Positions 1 to 12,494 of a stretch of 64,000 nt of DNA are shown in pieces; the stretch's first letter is position 1, and each line of letters opens with the position of its first letter. This DNA comes from Whalleya microplaca (lineage: Eukaryota > Ascomycota > Sordariomycetes > Xylariales > Xylariaceae). The stretch covers positions 1 through 64,000 of the forward strand of contig MU385743.1 in the NCBI GenBank assembly GCA_022497155.1. Direction: 5' to 3'. The notes beneath the pieces are model-generated. The model saw only the letters and a list, made by a program, of their open reading frames with translations, searched no databases and had not been told where the DNA came from. The position numbers were made by a program, and so were the translations under genes.

Positions 1-10
1 AAAAAAAAAA

Positions 11-95
<85 letters not shown>
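1..95. repeat. Poly-A tract of 95 nt
   Basis: The first 95 bases are adenine apart from one C at position 11. It could be a simple repeat, the A-tail of a retrotransposed copy lying to the left, or an assembly-edge artefact. Nothing else in the window has a homopolymer this long. Confidence 0.9.
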
Positions 96-98
<3 letters not shown>

Positions 99-185
99 CC
101 CTATCATACAACATATCTTCAACTTCGATCTGAAGAATAGGTTACTCCCTTACGGCATAGTCGCTACATCATCGCATCCGAAAAT

Positions 186-509
186 ATGTCGAAGATAGTG
201 GACGATGTTAAGACTGGCATCAAGGGCGTTCGTGGTGTCGGGGATACCATCCGAGGCAGCGTAATGGAGGCCACGGACGAGGCATTTCATACCAACCCGA
301 AGCACCCGCAAACCCAAGCGTCGCAAGCGAAGAATCGAGCGATCGCAGAGAAGGGAAAGCAGGGTGTTGAAGGAGTCGACAACATGCTCGCTCGACATGA
401 ATGGGATCGCAAAGCTCAAGAAGAAGCAGCCCAACAGCAGCATGGTAAGGCCGAAACGAGTGCACCAGCCCCGTCGTCAGCCGGCCCCGGGATGCAAAGA
501 TCGATATAA
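186..509 (+). CDS. Small conserved-type fungal protein, 107 aa
   Basis: A single uninterrupted reading frame starts at the first ATG after the poly-A tract and ends at TAA. The N-terminal half alternates Gly, Val and Asp (MSKIVDDVKTGIKGVRGVGD), followed by a TDEAFHTNPKHP segment. The C-terminal third is Gln/Ala/Pro-rich and disordered. This arrangement recalls short uncharacterised proteins common in Pezizomycotina, sometimes described as glycine-zipper-like, but I cannot give a function. There is no signal peptide or membrane segment. The start lies about 90 bp after the poly-A tract, so the promoter may be unusual or cut off. Confidence rests on composition and the recognisable N-terminus. 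Confidence 0.6.
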   Translation: MSKIVDDVKTGIKGVRGVGDTIRGSVMEATDEAFHTNPKHPQTQASQAKNRAIAEKGKQGVEGVDNMLARHEWDRKAQEEAAQQQHGKAETSAPAPSSAGPGMQRSI

Positions 510-945
510 CAGTCTTGTACATGTGAGACCAGAGGTCCATGTTTGTTACCTAATGGCATTGGAGTTATGCAATATGAAGGATGCTTGTGCACGATGGCTG
601 TTTGACATCGAGAATAGAATCTAAATCGCTTACTAAACTGAAATTGAACTAGCGTGGTACCAATAGGTGCTGAAATAATATGTTTTGCCTGTCAGTGATG
701 ATGACAACCGTCTTTAGTTTAGAAGTAAGGGCATTGTCAACATGAATAATCCGTCTAATAAAACTACTATAGCGAAACTGAAGTTTTTGTCTAGTGTTAT
801 GGGAGGTAACAATGGTCCTAAGACAAAGCAGATCTACTAACATAAAGGAGGCGCCATATTCCCCTTAGCGAGACATATCAGTAACCATTCATTCAGTTGC
901 TACTACACTGAGCTATAGCTATACAATAACCCTTAAATCATCAAC
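510..945. other. Intergenic, no gene seen
   Basis: This is AT-rich spacer. Short open frames here overlap the end of the upstream gene in other frames and show no protein-like features. Confidence 0.6.
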
Positions 946-1593
946 ATGGCAATCAAAATTTGCACTTGCTGTAGGCAAGGATGCGAAGAAGCATGCTATA
1001 GGCTGCACCACCGCCAATTTCGTTGTCACGATGAAAGATGTGCCGGCTATGCTCCATCAACAAGACGGATTTACAGAGAGCCTTATATAGAGGCGCTTCC
1101 AGACCTGGGATTTACTCAAAGACGTCAGCCCATGTCCACCTCACAGCGTCCACGCGCCAATATTAATGATCGTGACAGCTACATACATGCTACAGACACT
1201 GGAGATGGAGAAGATTTTGACTACCCCATAGATCCGAACGACGACGCAGACCATCTACGATGTTGTCTTTCACATGGACCACTCAAACCTGGTTATCGGT
1301 ACGGATACAATAATCGTGGTGATGTTGTGTGCTTTAGGGTTGCTGAAGGAGCAAAAGACTTCGTTCCACGTCAACACCGTAGACGCGGCACAAGGAGCCA
1401 GTCCCATACTCGGCATCATCATCATCGCGGTCGCCCAAGATATTCAAGTCGCCATCGTGATGGCCATGACGAAGCCAGCGGACATGATCGAGAGGAAGGA
1501 AATAGTCCAGTGCTTCCTTACGAGATAGAATCACCCTCATCCTCTCCCGAACTAGGAGCAACTCCACAGGCCCAGAGGCGTATTGAAACTTGA
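946..1593 (+). CDS. Hypothetical Cys- and His/Arg-rich protein, 215 aa
   Basis: One intronless frame runs from ATG to TGA. The first 35 residues hold seven cysteines (6, 8, 9, 13, 17, 27, 32) with several His, which could bind metal but match no zinc-finger pattern I recognise. The centre is acidic (GDGEDFDYPIDPNDD). Residues 140-175 are strongly basic with a run of four His and many Arg-Ser, and the tail is Ser/Pro-rich. No signal peptide or membrane helix is visible. It is probably a lineage-specific small protein or a fragment of a larger one. It lies between the small gene at 186 and a worn transposon region, so it could be a pseudogene or spurious. Confidence 0.4.
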   Translation: MAIKICTCCRQGCEEACYRLHHRQFRCHDERCAGYAPSTRRIYREPYIEALPDLGFTQRRQPMSTSQRPRANINDRDSYIHATDTGDGEDFDYPIDPNDDADHLRCCLSHGPLKPGYRYGYNNRGDVVCFRVAEGAKDFVPRQHRRRGTRSQSHTRHHHHRGRPRYSSRHRDGHDEASGHDREEGNSPVLPYEIESPSSSPELGATPQAQRRIET

Positions 1594-4500
1594 GATTCCG
1601 AAATTGAATCGCCTATCGAGGAAACTCGCAGGCTGTGAAAGAGCTCTTTCATAACTCATTGATACAATCGGCCTTTTAGCTTGTAAGCCTATATCTCGGC
1701 AGCTGAATAGACAAAGAAAAGCAATGCGTAGCTTTGCGATACGTCTAGTAGACGCTCGCTAGAAACTAGAGCTATCAGTACTGAATAGAAAATTAGCGTA
1801 CATACGCATACGTTTACTTTGAAAACTTCGAAAACTTTGAAAATTACAGACTCATGAACCTTCGTGCTGCGCCGTAAGAAAATTATAGTCCTAAATAAGC
1901 TGCTTTTGTCACACGGCTATTGGAGCCAAGACCTGTTGGAAGCTATACGAGGTGCAGGAATGCTGCACGAGTACATATATTGGGTGCTATTAGATATTAT
2001 TCGATACTGTTGGAATGTATGACTGCCTAACAAAAGGTATGATTACCAGACGGCGGCTACGTCGGCAACAGACTAGATACGTACCAGGAATACGTACCAG
2101 TAATACGTACCGCGGCAGCAGGTCTATAAAGACCTGTCGCCGACCCTTAGACTCAGATTGAAACTTAGAACCATAAGCACCCTCAGAGGCCCTAGATAAT
2201 TATTAGCTGAATTGATATATTCCAAGCCCTGATTACAGCCCTTGTCAAAGCTTTAGTAGGAACTAATTTAAACTGAACAGCCTCCTCAGGAGCCGTAGAG
2301 TTTAGCAACGTTGAACGGTAACCGGAAGAGAACATTATTAATAGAGGGTAATATAGTGAGAAGTAGACATGTAATAGCTTATAGGATGCAAGGTGAAGCT
2401 AGAAGGGACCAAAGCCCCTTTTACTTACAGGCAGCGGTCATATGTAAGCCCGTAGAGTAGTGGGTCTAGGCAAGCCTTATAGTCCTATCGTAACAGACAT
2501 AGGTACACATTATATGATGACTATAAAAAATCAACTTCTGGAATGACCAATTGAGAAATTGTATTTTTTATATATGAGAGAACCTATTATAATATCCACA
2601 ACAGTCCTTGCGTGTATGAACATCATATAGGTAGCTTCTGCCGTGATCAAAACTAGCTTGATAACTGGCACTGTTACTTTATTTATCTAAATGGTCTCCG
2701 TTTGGAAGATCCCAGTCTAAAAGTGCGCACTTAGGAAGATTATTCTCCCGAGCGCCGGAACTTCAGGGGCTCTATAACTGCTACCCCTATCGTGACAAAA
2801 TCCTGTATAGGAGGATAAATCTGATAGGTTGATGTATAACCCTAATGCCGACAACCGTCAACTTGGTTTTCGTTGCATAGTACTTGAGAATGCTCATAAT
2901 TCATAATGGTATTCACGTCAATATGCATAATTTGATATCCTACGATATAGCAACCTCAGAAGAGGTGTCGCGTAATGATAGCTGGTGACACAACTAACCG
3001 TTAAGAGAAGAAAGAGATGGCTAGTGTATCGTTAGAGGCAAGAGTCTGCAACGGTAATTTTCCTACTTTGTCCTATTCCCTAGGCTATAAGTTGAATAAT
3101 AGTTCTGAGAAAGACCAGCGTATGTCAACAAGTTGCTATGCATTTTTGACAATATCGTTGTTGTATCCTAGCAGTTACTAGACCTAGCTAGGAAGAACAT
3201 GAACATCACAAATTTTCGTCTTGTTGCTTTCTGTCCGCTACGAAGCTATAGACTCCATAGACCACGAAGGATAATCGGCACGCGTGTATGATGAGGCAGG
3301 AGCAATAGGTACAGGGAGGTGGACAACTAAGTTTTTGCTCATACCTAGGTTTCCAAGCTTTATTCAAAAGGTGATGAAGATATCTCTCACAGACCATGTC
3401 TAGATAATCCTAGAATACAACTCGTAATATTCACATTATAGACAAGGGCATGGGCCAACGTGGCATTTGATTCAGGACTCAGAACCTCCACAGAAGTTTT
3501 GATGACGTACGGCCTGTACTCTTTATAGTGCAGGTATAGGCTAGTTTGTGCTGTTCGCTATGGGCATCGAGTCAATTCGCGCTTGTCGGCACTCATTCTT
3601 TCGGCCGATTCCTGAAACACTTAACGTTGGTGAGCCTCAGCTGCTTACATAAACGTGCTCACTGGGTTGATTTCATGTAATTCGTGAATTCTTTTCCTTG
3701 TTTTAGCCCTGTAACTCTGGCGTTAGCCTTGAAGATCTCAGTAAGGTTTAGTTTCGAAAAACGCACAAGCCTTATCAGCGAACCTAGCATATCCAGAGTG
3801 GCCCTCGCAGCCCTTGATGCTTAATAGAGCACATATACAGTGTACCCGTCTCTGCTATATCATTTCATTTTATCTTAGCAACTCATCTATCACCACAGGA
3901 ATGAATCCTTTCAAGTTCCATGGTCCTGCAGCTTGGAAGTCAAGACTCTAGATACGTTTTTTTCCCGCAAGATGTTAGTTTCTGGACCCCATGTAGAAGC
4001 GGAAATAAGACTTAATTACGGTTGTCATAGACTATTCGTTTAGTGAGAGCTCCCTGTATGAGAACCTACTGACTCACCGATGGGTCAAAGACTGCTACAT
4101 GGCGATGTTGGAGAAATAAGCTTCTGCATGCCGGCTCTTCATGACATCGGCAGTTCGATAGTGCGGCATTGATATAGGGGCAACCCATAGTGTTTCAACT
4201 TCGTGCCTCGCTGTGTACAAGGTCGACGGCCCCGATCAAAAAGAACAAAAAAATGGAGGCAGAGGAGTTCTTGTCAGATCCCCCGGTTAGTACTACCTAT
4301 CCCGATTAGGTACTGGGGTGATTTTCGGTAGGGAGGAAGGCCAGGAGCTAACACTGCCGCAGTAGGATTCCAATATGATTTCTACAATCCCTCAAATTCT
4401 ATAAATGACCAGGATCCCTATATTAGTGGGGGAGCGGGTATGTTTCTCGGGTTTTGCCTAGTCTAGGATTACCTAGTTTCATTACGCTAACTGGTTCATC

Positions 4501-5401
4501 AATCTGTAGCGCCCCATAAGCCGTCCGCTAATTTCATCCAAGCCCTACCTTGCGATTGGGACTGAAGATGCTTCAGATGGTTAAATCGTTTTAGATATAC
4601 TAGCTCCCGGCGGGTTGGTGGGCACACTAACAGCTTGGTCCATCCACGTACGTGTGTAGAAAGCCGAGTGCCGAGTCACCACGCATACCGTTTGTTTACT
4701 CCGAAGATGCTGCAGTAGCGGCCGAACTGGTCTGTATTTGATACGAAGTCGCGAAATTTGACGTCTGTCCATAAAAATGTCAAAGCTAGATTTAGCGGAA
4801 TTTCAGCTCTTGGACGCGTTGTTAGTCGCGAACTCTGTGGCTATATCATACGATTTGCTCATAGCTGAGACTTGCAGCGGATGCTACTCCGAACAGATGG
4901 CAGATCTGTACGTACAAAGAGCTCCAATGTTATCGGAAGCTGAGAGTCTTGGATTCAATCCCACGGTGAACAGCCAGAGCCAAAGCCACACGGCTGCTCG
5001 TATGCTCTATCAAGATTTCGCAACCATAATCCCGAAGCGGGTCAGAATCTGCCGCACCATAGCACTAGCCAGTATGGTTGACAGGTAGTTCGCCCCGCCC
5101 ATAGTTCTATTCCCCAACGTTTGTGTAAAGGCACGCATCCTATTGGATCCTGTCGAAGTTTCGTAGAATTCCTTTGAAGACCCTCAGGCCTTAAAACTTA
5201 TTATATGCCGTAGGGGACTAGATCGGACCGCTCCAGGGGATCTAGAGTTGCACCCACGTGGCGCTCTCTATTAATACATGCCATCCCAAGGAGACACGAA
5301 CTTCTACAAGACTTTGCTATCTTCCGTCGACCACATCCGACGAACTACTAGATGAATCTCTGAAGCGCAGGCGTTTACGGAATCACTTATAATTCTCGAC
5401 C
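1594..5401. other. 3.8-kb AT-rich gene-poor region with transposon wear
   Basis: No frame with recognisable protein content is present, only scattered frames of 60-103 codons. The longest (4777-5088, plus strand, 103 codons) has no motif I recognise and is not supported as a gene. Short phrases around 1935-1962 recur near 62312-62340, and 2008-2250 looks like a decayed LTR. The stretch is best read as degenerate repeat DNA. Confidence 0.5.
2008..2250 (+). mobile_element. Possible degenerate LTR
   Basis: The segment opens with TGTTGGAATGTATGACTGCC, a start resembling fungal Copia-type LTRs. It contains a TATAAA-like box (about 2126) in a GC-richer island inside AT-rich DNA. I could not find a clear CA end with a target-site duplication, so both the boundary and the identity are weak. 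Confidence 0.25.
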
Positions 5402-6903
5402 ATGACGACAATTGCCGACCTCGTTGGTGTTTACGACAACCTGGACGAGCCCCAACAGTCATGGAATCATAGTGGTACCATTATAGGCACTACTTCGTTT
5501 ATGCTTGTACGTCAGATCGAATTGCCACCATCGGACAACTCTAACCCACGATCTAATCTAGGCGCTTTCGACCCTTTGTATTCTTTATCGTCTTTATTAC
5601 CGGCAATTCGTTGCACGGGCCACTGGCTGGGATGACTTTTTCGTATTTTTGTATCTTGTACGTAGTCCCCTACCGAATTTCTAATTAATCGCTAATGTAC
5701 GTTGATTTAGATATGGGGACTGGTCGGTGGTATCTGCCTTTGTCTTTGTAAGTCCTATTCGTAGCACCTTTTCTGTATCGGTACTAACCTGTTGGTAGCT
5801 CCTAGATGGGGATTGGGTCGGCACTTCGTTCTTCTCACTTTCGATGAGACGATAAGTTACCTGAAGGTGGGCTCAAACCAGGGCAAAACGCCAACCTGCA
5901 TAAATGCTAACTAGAGTGTGATATTCTAGAACTACTACGTGCTTAATGGGGCCTACAATTTATCAACGGCTCTGATCAAGATCTCTCTCCTATTCCAATA
6001 TCTACGAATGTTCGAGCGCGGTAGATTGCGGGTAGTTTGCATCATCATGCTTATCTTTACGGGTCTCTGGGGTACCGCTACGTCTTTCATGGCCTGGTTT
6101 CCGTGCTTTTTCCCAGTCTCGGGATTTTGGGAATGGGATAAACGTACGGTGTGTTACGCATATGGCTCTCTGGATTCGAAAGTGTTCTTCGCAACATTTA
6201 CATCTCACGCAGTTGTAAACATGGCATTGGACCTGATCGTGTTCGCAATCCCAATACCATACTATCAAACCGCCACCGAAAGACGGACAAAAATAGCACT
6301 GATTGGCTTATTCATCAGTGGTGGGATGTAAGGCCCTCCTGACCCTTTACGCAATTGACGCTTTCTTGGCTCCATGCTAATCCCAGCAGTGTCAATGCCC
6401 TTTGTATATGGCGAGTTGCGACACTATTCGAACATCGCGTAGGAACGTTCCCGACATTCGATCCGACGTGGTATACCCCAATCAGTCTAATACTCGGGAT
6501 GCTGGAGGTCAACATAGCTAGCATATGCGCTTCGGTACCGATCTTCTGGCCGTCATTAACGGCGCGCTTAGATCAGATCTTCATAACGAGAGAAATCGAG
6601 ATCACAAGCACTCACCGATATTCGACCGGCAGCTGCGATGACGAGATCGAACTACATCGTAGCGTAAGCGAGATTGACGACAAGAGGTTGAAGACATTGC
6701 ATAGTAGGGCAGAAAGTGAGTCAAGCCAGAGCCGGCTGGCTGCAATAGGTCTGCCGATGACGCAGGCACACTATGCAGATCAATTCATTGTGGGCCAGGT
6801 AGATCCGTTCAACAAGGCTCTCTTCACCGTCGAATCGGAAATTGTCTCTAGTGGTGTAAAGAGAAAACCTTCGACGAGGGTCTTGGGGACTAAGTTTCCA
6901 TAG
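5402..6903 (+). CDS. Pth11-like seven-helix receptor (fungal rhodopsin-domain protein), 406 aa
   Basis: Six exons join in frame: 5402-5506, 5562-5657, 5711-5747, 5799-5866, 5930-6327 and 6387-6903. All introns are GT..AG, 52-63 bp. The product has the hallmarks of the fungal rhodopsin/Pth11-like family: a TGWDDFFVFLYL segment after helix 2, GLGRHF before helix 3, then YVLNGAYNLSTALIKISLL and QYLRMF. The usual loop Cys pair region (FPCFFPVSGFWEW), VNMALDLIVFAIPIPYY and a helix ending LEVNIASICASVPIFWPSL follow. The 120-residue cytoplasmic tail is Ser/Glu-rich. Members are plasma-membrane receptors, often for surface or host cues; ligand and role here are unknown. No CFEM domain is present. The acceptor of exon 6 may be 3 nt later. 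Confidence 0.85.
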
Positions 6904-7975
6904 ATACAACACATAGCGATATAACAAAAAAATTAGAATAACCCACACCCACGAGTTCTGATATTTCGTGAAATCAAGTCATATCTGTATTTGTCACTGT
7001 AAATTTTTTTTTTTTTCCGTGGCACTCGAAAACCCAAATGTATCTAGAAATCCATGGGATACACTTGGGCGCTACGGATATTTGGATTTACATATGTCTA
7101 GCTTGAGTCCAGTGACAAGTACGGTCTGTCGCGGCAGCGTGGCAGACCATGGGGTATCTAAGTGAACCGTATAATCTTCCCAAGCCCAACATCAAGCCTT
7201 GTTGCGATGGGAAGCATGACATGATAAGGGTGAACAGTTCAATATTGAGACAGGGCAGTAGTTTATAGGAGGGCCGCTTGTAGCTTTGTGGCCAGGAAAC
7301 AATACAAGGGTAACAAGATTATGGTTTCATTCTTATGCTAAGATCTCGATATAGTATACACTTTTCAAAGATACTATGTAGATATGATCAATTGAAAGCT
7401 ATCGTCTCTAGAGGCTGTCCCGGATATTCCCAAAGCTTGCATATTAGATTATACTCCAGATAATAACCTATGAATACCATATGCTTACATATTACTCCTG
7501 ACATGTCAGAGGTTTAGTGGGATTAATTGACTCCGTAACTTGGGTGAGATATATTTAAATGATTTTCTCAACATTATATACCCGTTGTCGTCCCCATTGT
7601 TACATAATATCTGCTCATCTTAAGCATTCTAATGTCGATAGATGCATAATAATGAAAAATGAATTATGCGACTACCCACTAAATGTCAGTACATATCTGG
7701 TACTGTGGCATACACTAAAACTGTCCTGGGCCAAATCGGGATATCGGGTATCTCCAGTAGCAGCGGCTATCCCTGGCCCGAGGTCCTTTGCGATAAGAGT
7801 CCTGACTATCCGGGCAACAGGTAAGACATTGTGAGACCACGATCAACGATAGATGGCGTTTCTCAGTCTTTCCCGCTGGGTGATGAGCGATTTTAACTGA
7901 GGTTTATCTAAAGAATTCAGCTCTTCGTTAACACCCAAAAATCTGGTTGTAGTGGTGCCTTTAGGTCTTATCATA
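6904..7975. other. Intergenic, 1.07 kb
   Basis: AT-rich spacer between the receptor and the peptidase genes, including a 12-nt T run near 7005. It probably contains the terminator of the first and the promoter of the second. No coding signal was recognised. Confidence 0.5.
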
Positions 7976-10099
7976 ATGCAGTACCACGCACCACACACCA
8001 AAGCAGACGATGTAGCGCCTGCACCAGGCAGGCTGAGGAAGAAGACTTCACGATGGGAACCCTGGCGATTAGCCGCGAGCGCACTTATTGGGCTCGTCAT
8101 GATATCGTTTCTACTTCGCCAGCTGAATGGATTTCGTATTACCGATCATCTGGCTATGCAGCAGGGTGTGCCTGAAGAGGCGGCCCCTACAGACTTGAAA
8201 TGGAGTGATATCGAGCCCAGCCGGAAGTTGCAGTGGCAGCGCTGCTACAACAATACGTACGACTGCGCAAGAATCGACTTGCCCATGGACTGGCTTGATC
8301 CGTCCGAGGACGAGCGAGTTGTTCTGGCTGTCATTCGCCTCCGCGCCACTGCCACCGATGATTACAAGGGGCCCATATTCTTCAATCCAGGGGGGCCAGG
8401 AGGCTCGGGCGTGTATGCGCTGAAGGATCACGGCGCTCTTCTACAGACAATCGCCGGCAGGAATCATGATATTATCTCCTTTGACCCAAGAGGCATTGGC
8501 GCATCGATACCGCGTGTCGACTGTTGGGGGTCATCGGAAAAGAGCCGTCTCTGGGCACTCCAAGATGTCGGCGTTGTCGATGCTCACCCGGGAACCATTT
8601 ACGACGCGTTTGCTAGGGCAGCTGCATTTTCGCAGAATTGCGAGCGGAATATGAAAGACTTTGGCTTGTTGCCACATCTCAGCACAGCGTCACACGCAAG
8701 GGATATGCTCGAGATCCTCCATCAGACTGGGAACGATAAACTTAGGTACTGGGGATTCAGCTACGGAACAGTCCTTGGAGGGGTTTTCGCTGCAATGTAC
8801 CCTGAAAAGGTCGAGAGACTCGTCAGCGATGGTAAGAACAATACTATTTCACTTATTTTTTAAAGTTTAAATTTTTCTAAACCTTTTTGAATGGAATTGA
8901 CTTTGGGTTTAGGCAATGTGGACTACCGAGAGTGGCATCTACAAACTCATGTTAACTTTCTTCGAGACACCGATAAAGTCATGGCGGCTTTCTACACATT
9001 TTGCCATCAAGCAGGACCGTCTAGCTGCGCTTTCTAGTATGTATAAGTTAAATTGTTTACAGTCTCCCCCCTTTCCACATTACGCATTCCCCCTTTCTAA
9101 GTCTATCAAACAATTACGGCTTCATAAAACTGGCTATCCACCTAATGTTGCCTTTGAGATTTCTTATAGGTAACAGTTGCTAATGGACAGTGCTATAGTG
9201 CCGACACACCAGCTGCAATAGAAGACAGACTCTCAAGCCTGCTCAAACACATCCGGGAGCACCCCGTGGTTGTCCCAGCGGGTGATTCAGGACCCGACAT
9301 GCCTCAGCTGATCACCTGGTCTCATCTCAAGCGCCTAGTCTCTGCCGCACTGTACCGCCCCATCTTCATGTTCAAGAAATTCGCGGAGGTGTTACGGGCG
9401 CTCGAGGAAGACGACGGCGAGCCATTCTACGCCCTGGTCAGAGCGGAACGTTCTACACCACCGATCTGCTCCGTCAAGGCGATCCCGCCGAACGTCCCGC
9501 GCCTAGAGGAAGGAAACGACGAGGCATTTCCTTCAATTCTCTGCGCGGACGCGCCGCCGATGACGGACACTGTTGAGGAATTCCGCGAGTTCGTTGAGGA
9601 ACTCAAGCAGATAAGCTCTGCGGCCGGTGATGTAAATGCCTTGTTTAGACTGGCCTGTGTTGGTCGGACCGTTAGACCGAAATGGCGATACGACGGTCCT
9701 TTCGAGGGCAACACTAGCCACCCGATTCTCTACGTCGCCAACATAGCTGATAATATCTCCCCGCTTATCAGTGCGAGAAATAATTCGCAAGGCTTCCCTG
9801 GATCTGTCGTACTGGTACAGAACTCCTATGGTGTAAGTTGCACTCCCGAAGTTATACTACAACCTAGACTAACATTGGTCCTTTAATAGCACACTACCCT
9901 TTCTGCGTCTTCGACCTGCACAGCCGGCTACATCCAGGCTTACTTCCAGAACGGCACCCTCCCAGAGCCAGGGACTTCCTGCGAGCCAGATTATCATCCG
10001 TTTCAGGAAATTCATTCACACGCTGAAGACGAGCTAGCCACGGCGTCCTACGAGCTCTCAAAGGTGAACTGGGGATTTGGGCCAAGGATCATACTCTAA
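7976..10099 (+). CDS. Membrane-anchored S33 peptidase / tripeptidyl-aminopeptidase-like alpha/beta hydrolase, 607 aa
   Basis: Four exons: 7976-8831, 8913-9036, 9199-9832 and 9890-10099. The first ATG (7976) fits a short cytoplasmic N-terminus followed by a hydrophobic segment at residues 33-47, so the protein is probably a type II membrane or secretory-pathway protein. The hydrolase core shows NPGGPGGSG (oxyanion region, about 137-145), FDPRGIG, the nucleophile elbow GFSYG (Ser262), an ADNISPL Asp (about 511) and YGHTT with the likely catalytic His539. The His is the first codon of the last exon, which supports the splice model. The family (TAP-like, MEROPS S33) removes peptides or amino acids from N-termini. 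Substrate is unknown. The C-terminal TAP-C region is complete. Confidence 0.85.
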
Positions 10100-10275
10100 T
10101 CACTTTAAGGATAAAACAATCAAAGTTAAAACATGATCTCCCTATAGCGAATTCCTCTAATTTCATTAATTAATATTAATTTGAGTACTATAATGTTCAA
10201 TATGGAAATGAACTCAGGCCACACATAATCCAGCAAGCTTGTCAGCGGCGAGTTCCAGATATCCATATTCGTGCA

Positions 10276-12494
10276 TTAGTACTCGACGAGGTTTTTCTTG
10301 TCACTAAGCTAGTCGTCAGTTTGTTGCCGCTTACATGTAAAGAAAGAAACTCACGGCAATTCGTAGTCAGGCATGAAGAGTGTGCCAATAAAGGCGACTG
10401 CCGAAGGTCCCACGGCGGCATAAGTCATGTATCGCATGACCTCTGAGAACTATTGAAAGTTAGCGCATATTACTAGGAACTATTAATAACCTTGGAACCA
10501 TGGCTCTATTTAAGTACTTACAGCAGCATTGACCGCAGTTCTCTCAGGCGTGCCCCACGGAGGCGCAACGCCGTTAATCGAGTTCGCGAGTGTGGCTACT
10601 GTTTGTGCTGTTGCTCCATCTCCTAGATATCGCCACAACGCAGGCTGCAATGTGCCCGTATATATACCACCGGCGATGCACGCACCGATGCTGCCTCCGA
10701 CGGAGGAAAAGCAGATCACCAATGCAGTCATCTGCGGCATCTCGGCATGCGGTACTTGAATCTGGGCCGGGATGAGTAGGGTTGTGCCCACCATGCCACT
10801 TCCAATTCCCTGGATCAGTTGAACCACAAAGATCTCAGCAAGACTGTTCTCGGAGCCGCGAAGGCGCAGCATTACGCCGTACCCGACTAAACGCACGGTG
10901 CTACCAAGCACGCATACCCATTTGTACCGCTTGGTCTTGGCCATTGCCACCCCGATTAGGATTGCGACTAGACATTGGGTTACTCCGTTGGTATCTTGTA
11001 TACGTTAGCATTGAGGGACGAAAAAAAATCTTAGGATTTAACTCGAGGTGCGTTTTCTCCTTACAGGTAAAGAAGGTTGCATCGCGGGCTTCCAATCCCC
11101 GCGCAACGGTAGCCCAAGCATAGAGATATGTATCTGCAACAGAATCAGCATGCGCTATCGAGTGAGCCTCACGTATGAAAGGTTCAGCAGGAGGAAGGGG
11201 ATTATCTTGGGCTATCAAACACCTGGATTTCTTTTTTGCTTGTGTTGAGTGATGTCAGAGTAAGATACTTACGAGTCGCTTGAAAGCCAACACTGTCTAG
11301 AGCAATAAGCAATAGGCAGAGGACAATGGTGGGATTGGCGAAATAATGTGTTGGCACCACAGGATATTTGGCTATATAGTGCTCATAGAAAGGAAGTGCA
11401 ATGAGCAATACCACCCCGACTGCAATCAAGGCATCGATCCACGGCGTTCTCCAACTTGAAGGCGTGCTTGCAGCCAAAGTTATCGGTATGAGTATTAGGG
11501 CAAGCCCACCGCTGAATAGCACAACACCACCAAGATCAATCTGTGAACAGAAAGAATATAGAGACACTTTTGTAACTGGCGCAAGACCTTCTTTCTTTGA
11601 CTTTCCCTGGTAGTACAACAAAGTAGTAATGATGAAGCTTGCGCAGAACGGCATGATAATTGCAAGCATGCCGATTCCCCATCTCCAGCCAATACCTGTT
11701 GGTGCTGTTACACTGCCGACAATGAACCCAGCCACCCACGGCGTGATCAGGAACGGCCAGAACAAGAGACCGATACCGAAGGCTCTGTAGCGAGCTGTAG
11801 TCAAGTCCGCAACGACGATGTCGTTCATGAGGTTTGTTCCAGACTGTCCAAAAGAGTAGAAAACACAGCCTGCAGCGTAGGTATTGAAAGTCTTGGCCGA
11901 TGCCATCATAATGTAGGATAAGATATACAGACTGATGGTTATGAGATAGGTCTCCCCGCGGCCGATGACATTAGATAGCTTTGCAATCGGTGGCTTTGCG
12001 ACTGCGAAGATAATCGTTCCGGCAGTACTGAGCGTAGCGAGCTTCGATAGTTCCTGAAAACTTGAGGTCGCATAATTACGATAGATGTAGACTGTACTGT
12101 TATCAATCTCACTGTGCCAGAAGTCAGCAATTTCGCAGCGAAGTCGAGGCGCCTATGTCAGGAAGTCTTACTACATGATCATAATTAGGCATAAGCTATA
12201 GCGATTAGTTGCATCAACCCCAATGATGAAGCTTGTTCCTCACCCAGCGATGATAAGCCATCGGCCTTTCTTCCCCCAGATGGCCTGAGCAGCCTCGATG
12301 GTCGACACACCTGTCTCAATGGGAATACTGGGTATTTGCCTCTCGGTATAGGACTCATCTTTGTCGGCACGGCTCTGGCTCCTTATCTCATGGACCTCGT
12401 GGATCTGGCTAGGAGTAGCTCGTTGAGGCGGCGGATGGGCCGGGCCGGCGCCAACCACTGACAGTAAGCGCGTCGTTATGGCGTTTAGCGACAT
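10276..12494 (-). CDS. Siderophore-iron-transporter-type MFS permease, 591 aa
   Basis: Seven exons on the minus strand: 12494-12244, 12195-12175 (21 nt), 12111-11273, 11133-11065, 10994-10522, 10449-10355 and 10303-10276. Phases agree at every junction. Joined, they give the family pattern DNSTVYIYRNYATSSF, KPPIAKLSNVIGRGETY, a THTYLYAWATVARG segment, TNGVTQCLVAI and a terminal DKKNLVEY. This matches the Arn/Sit/Mir family (about 14 helices, 570-620 aa), plasma-membrane or vesicular carriers of ferric-siderophore complexes. The N-terminal 70 residues are soluble and polar. The seven-residue micro-exon and the last nine-residue exon would be missed by simple ORF calling. Exact siderophore specificity cannot be read from sequence. 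A GATA-type element lies upstream. Confidence 0.88.

Noticed and set aside
4777..5088. 103-codon frame in the AT-rich region
   Set aside because: No family resemblance and set in transposon-worn DNA.
8521..8570. A separate second hydrolase gene starting in exon 3 of the S33 peptidase
   Set aside because: Splicing in phase joins the Asp and His of the triad to the Ser in exon 1, so it is one gene.
12185..12370. Alternative frame through transporter helix 1 (GLMQLIAIAYA), which would imply a frameshift
   Set aside because: A normal 48-bp intron with a CTAAT branch point plus a 21-nt exon gives a continuous frame and the family motif without any frameshift.
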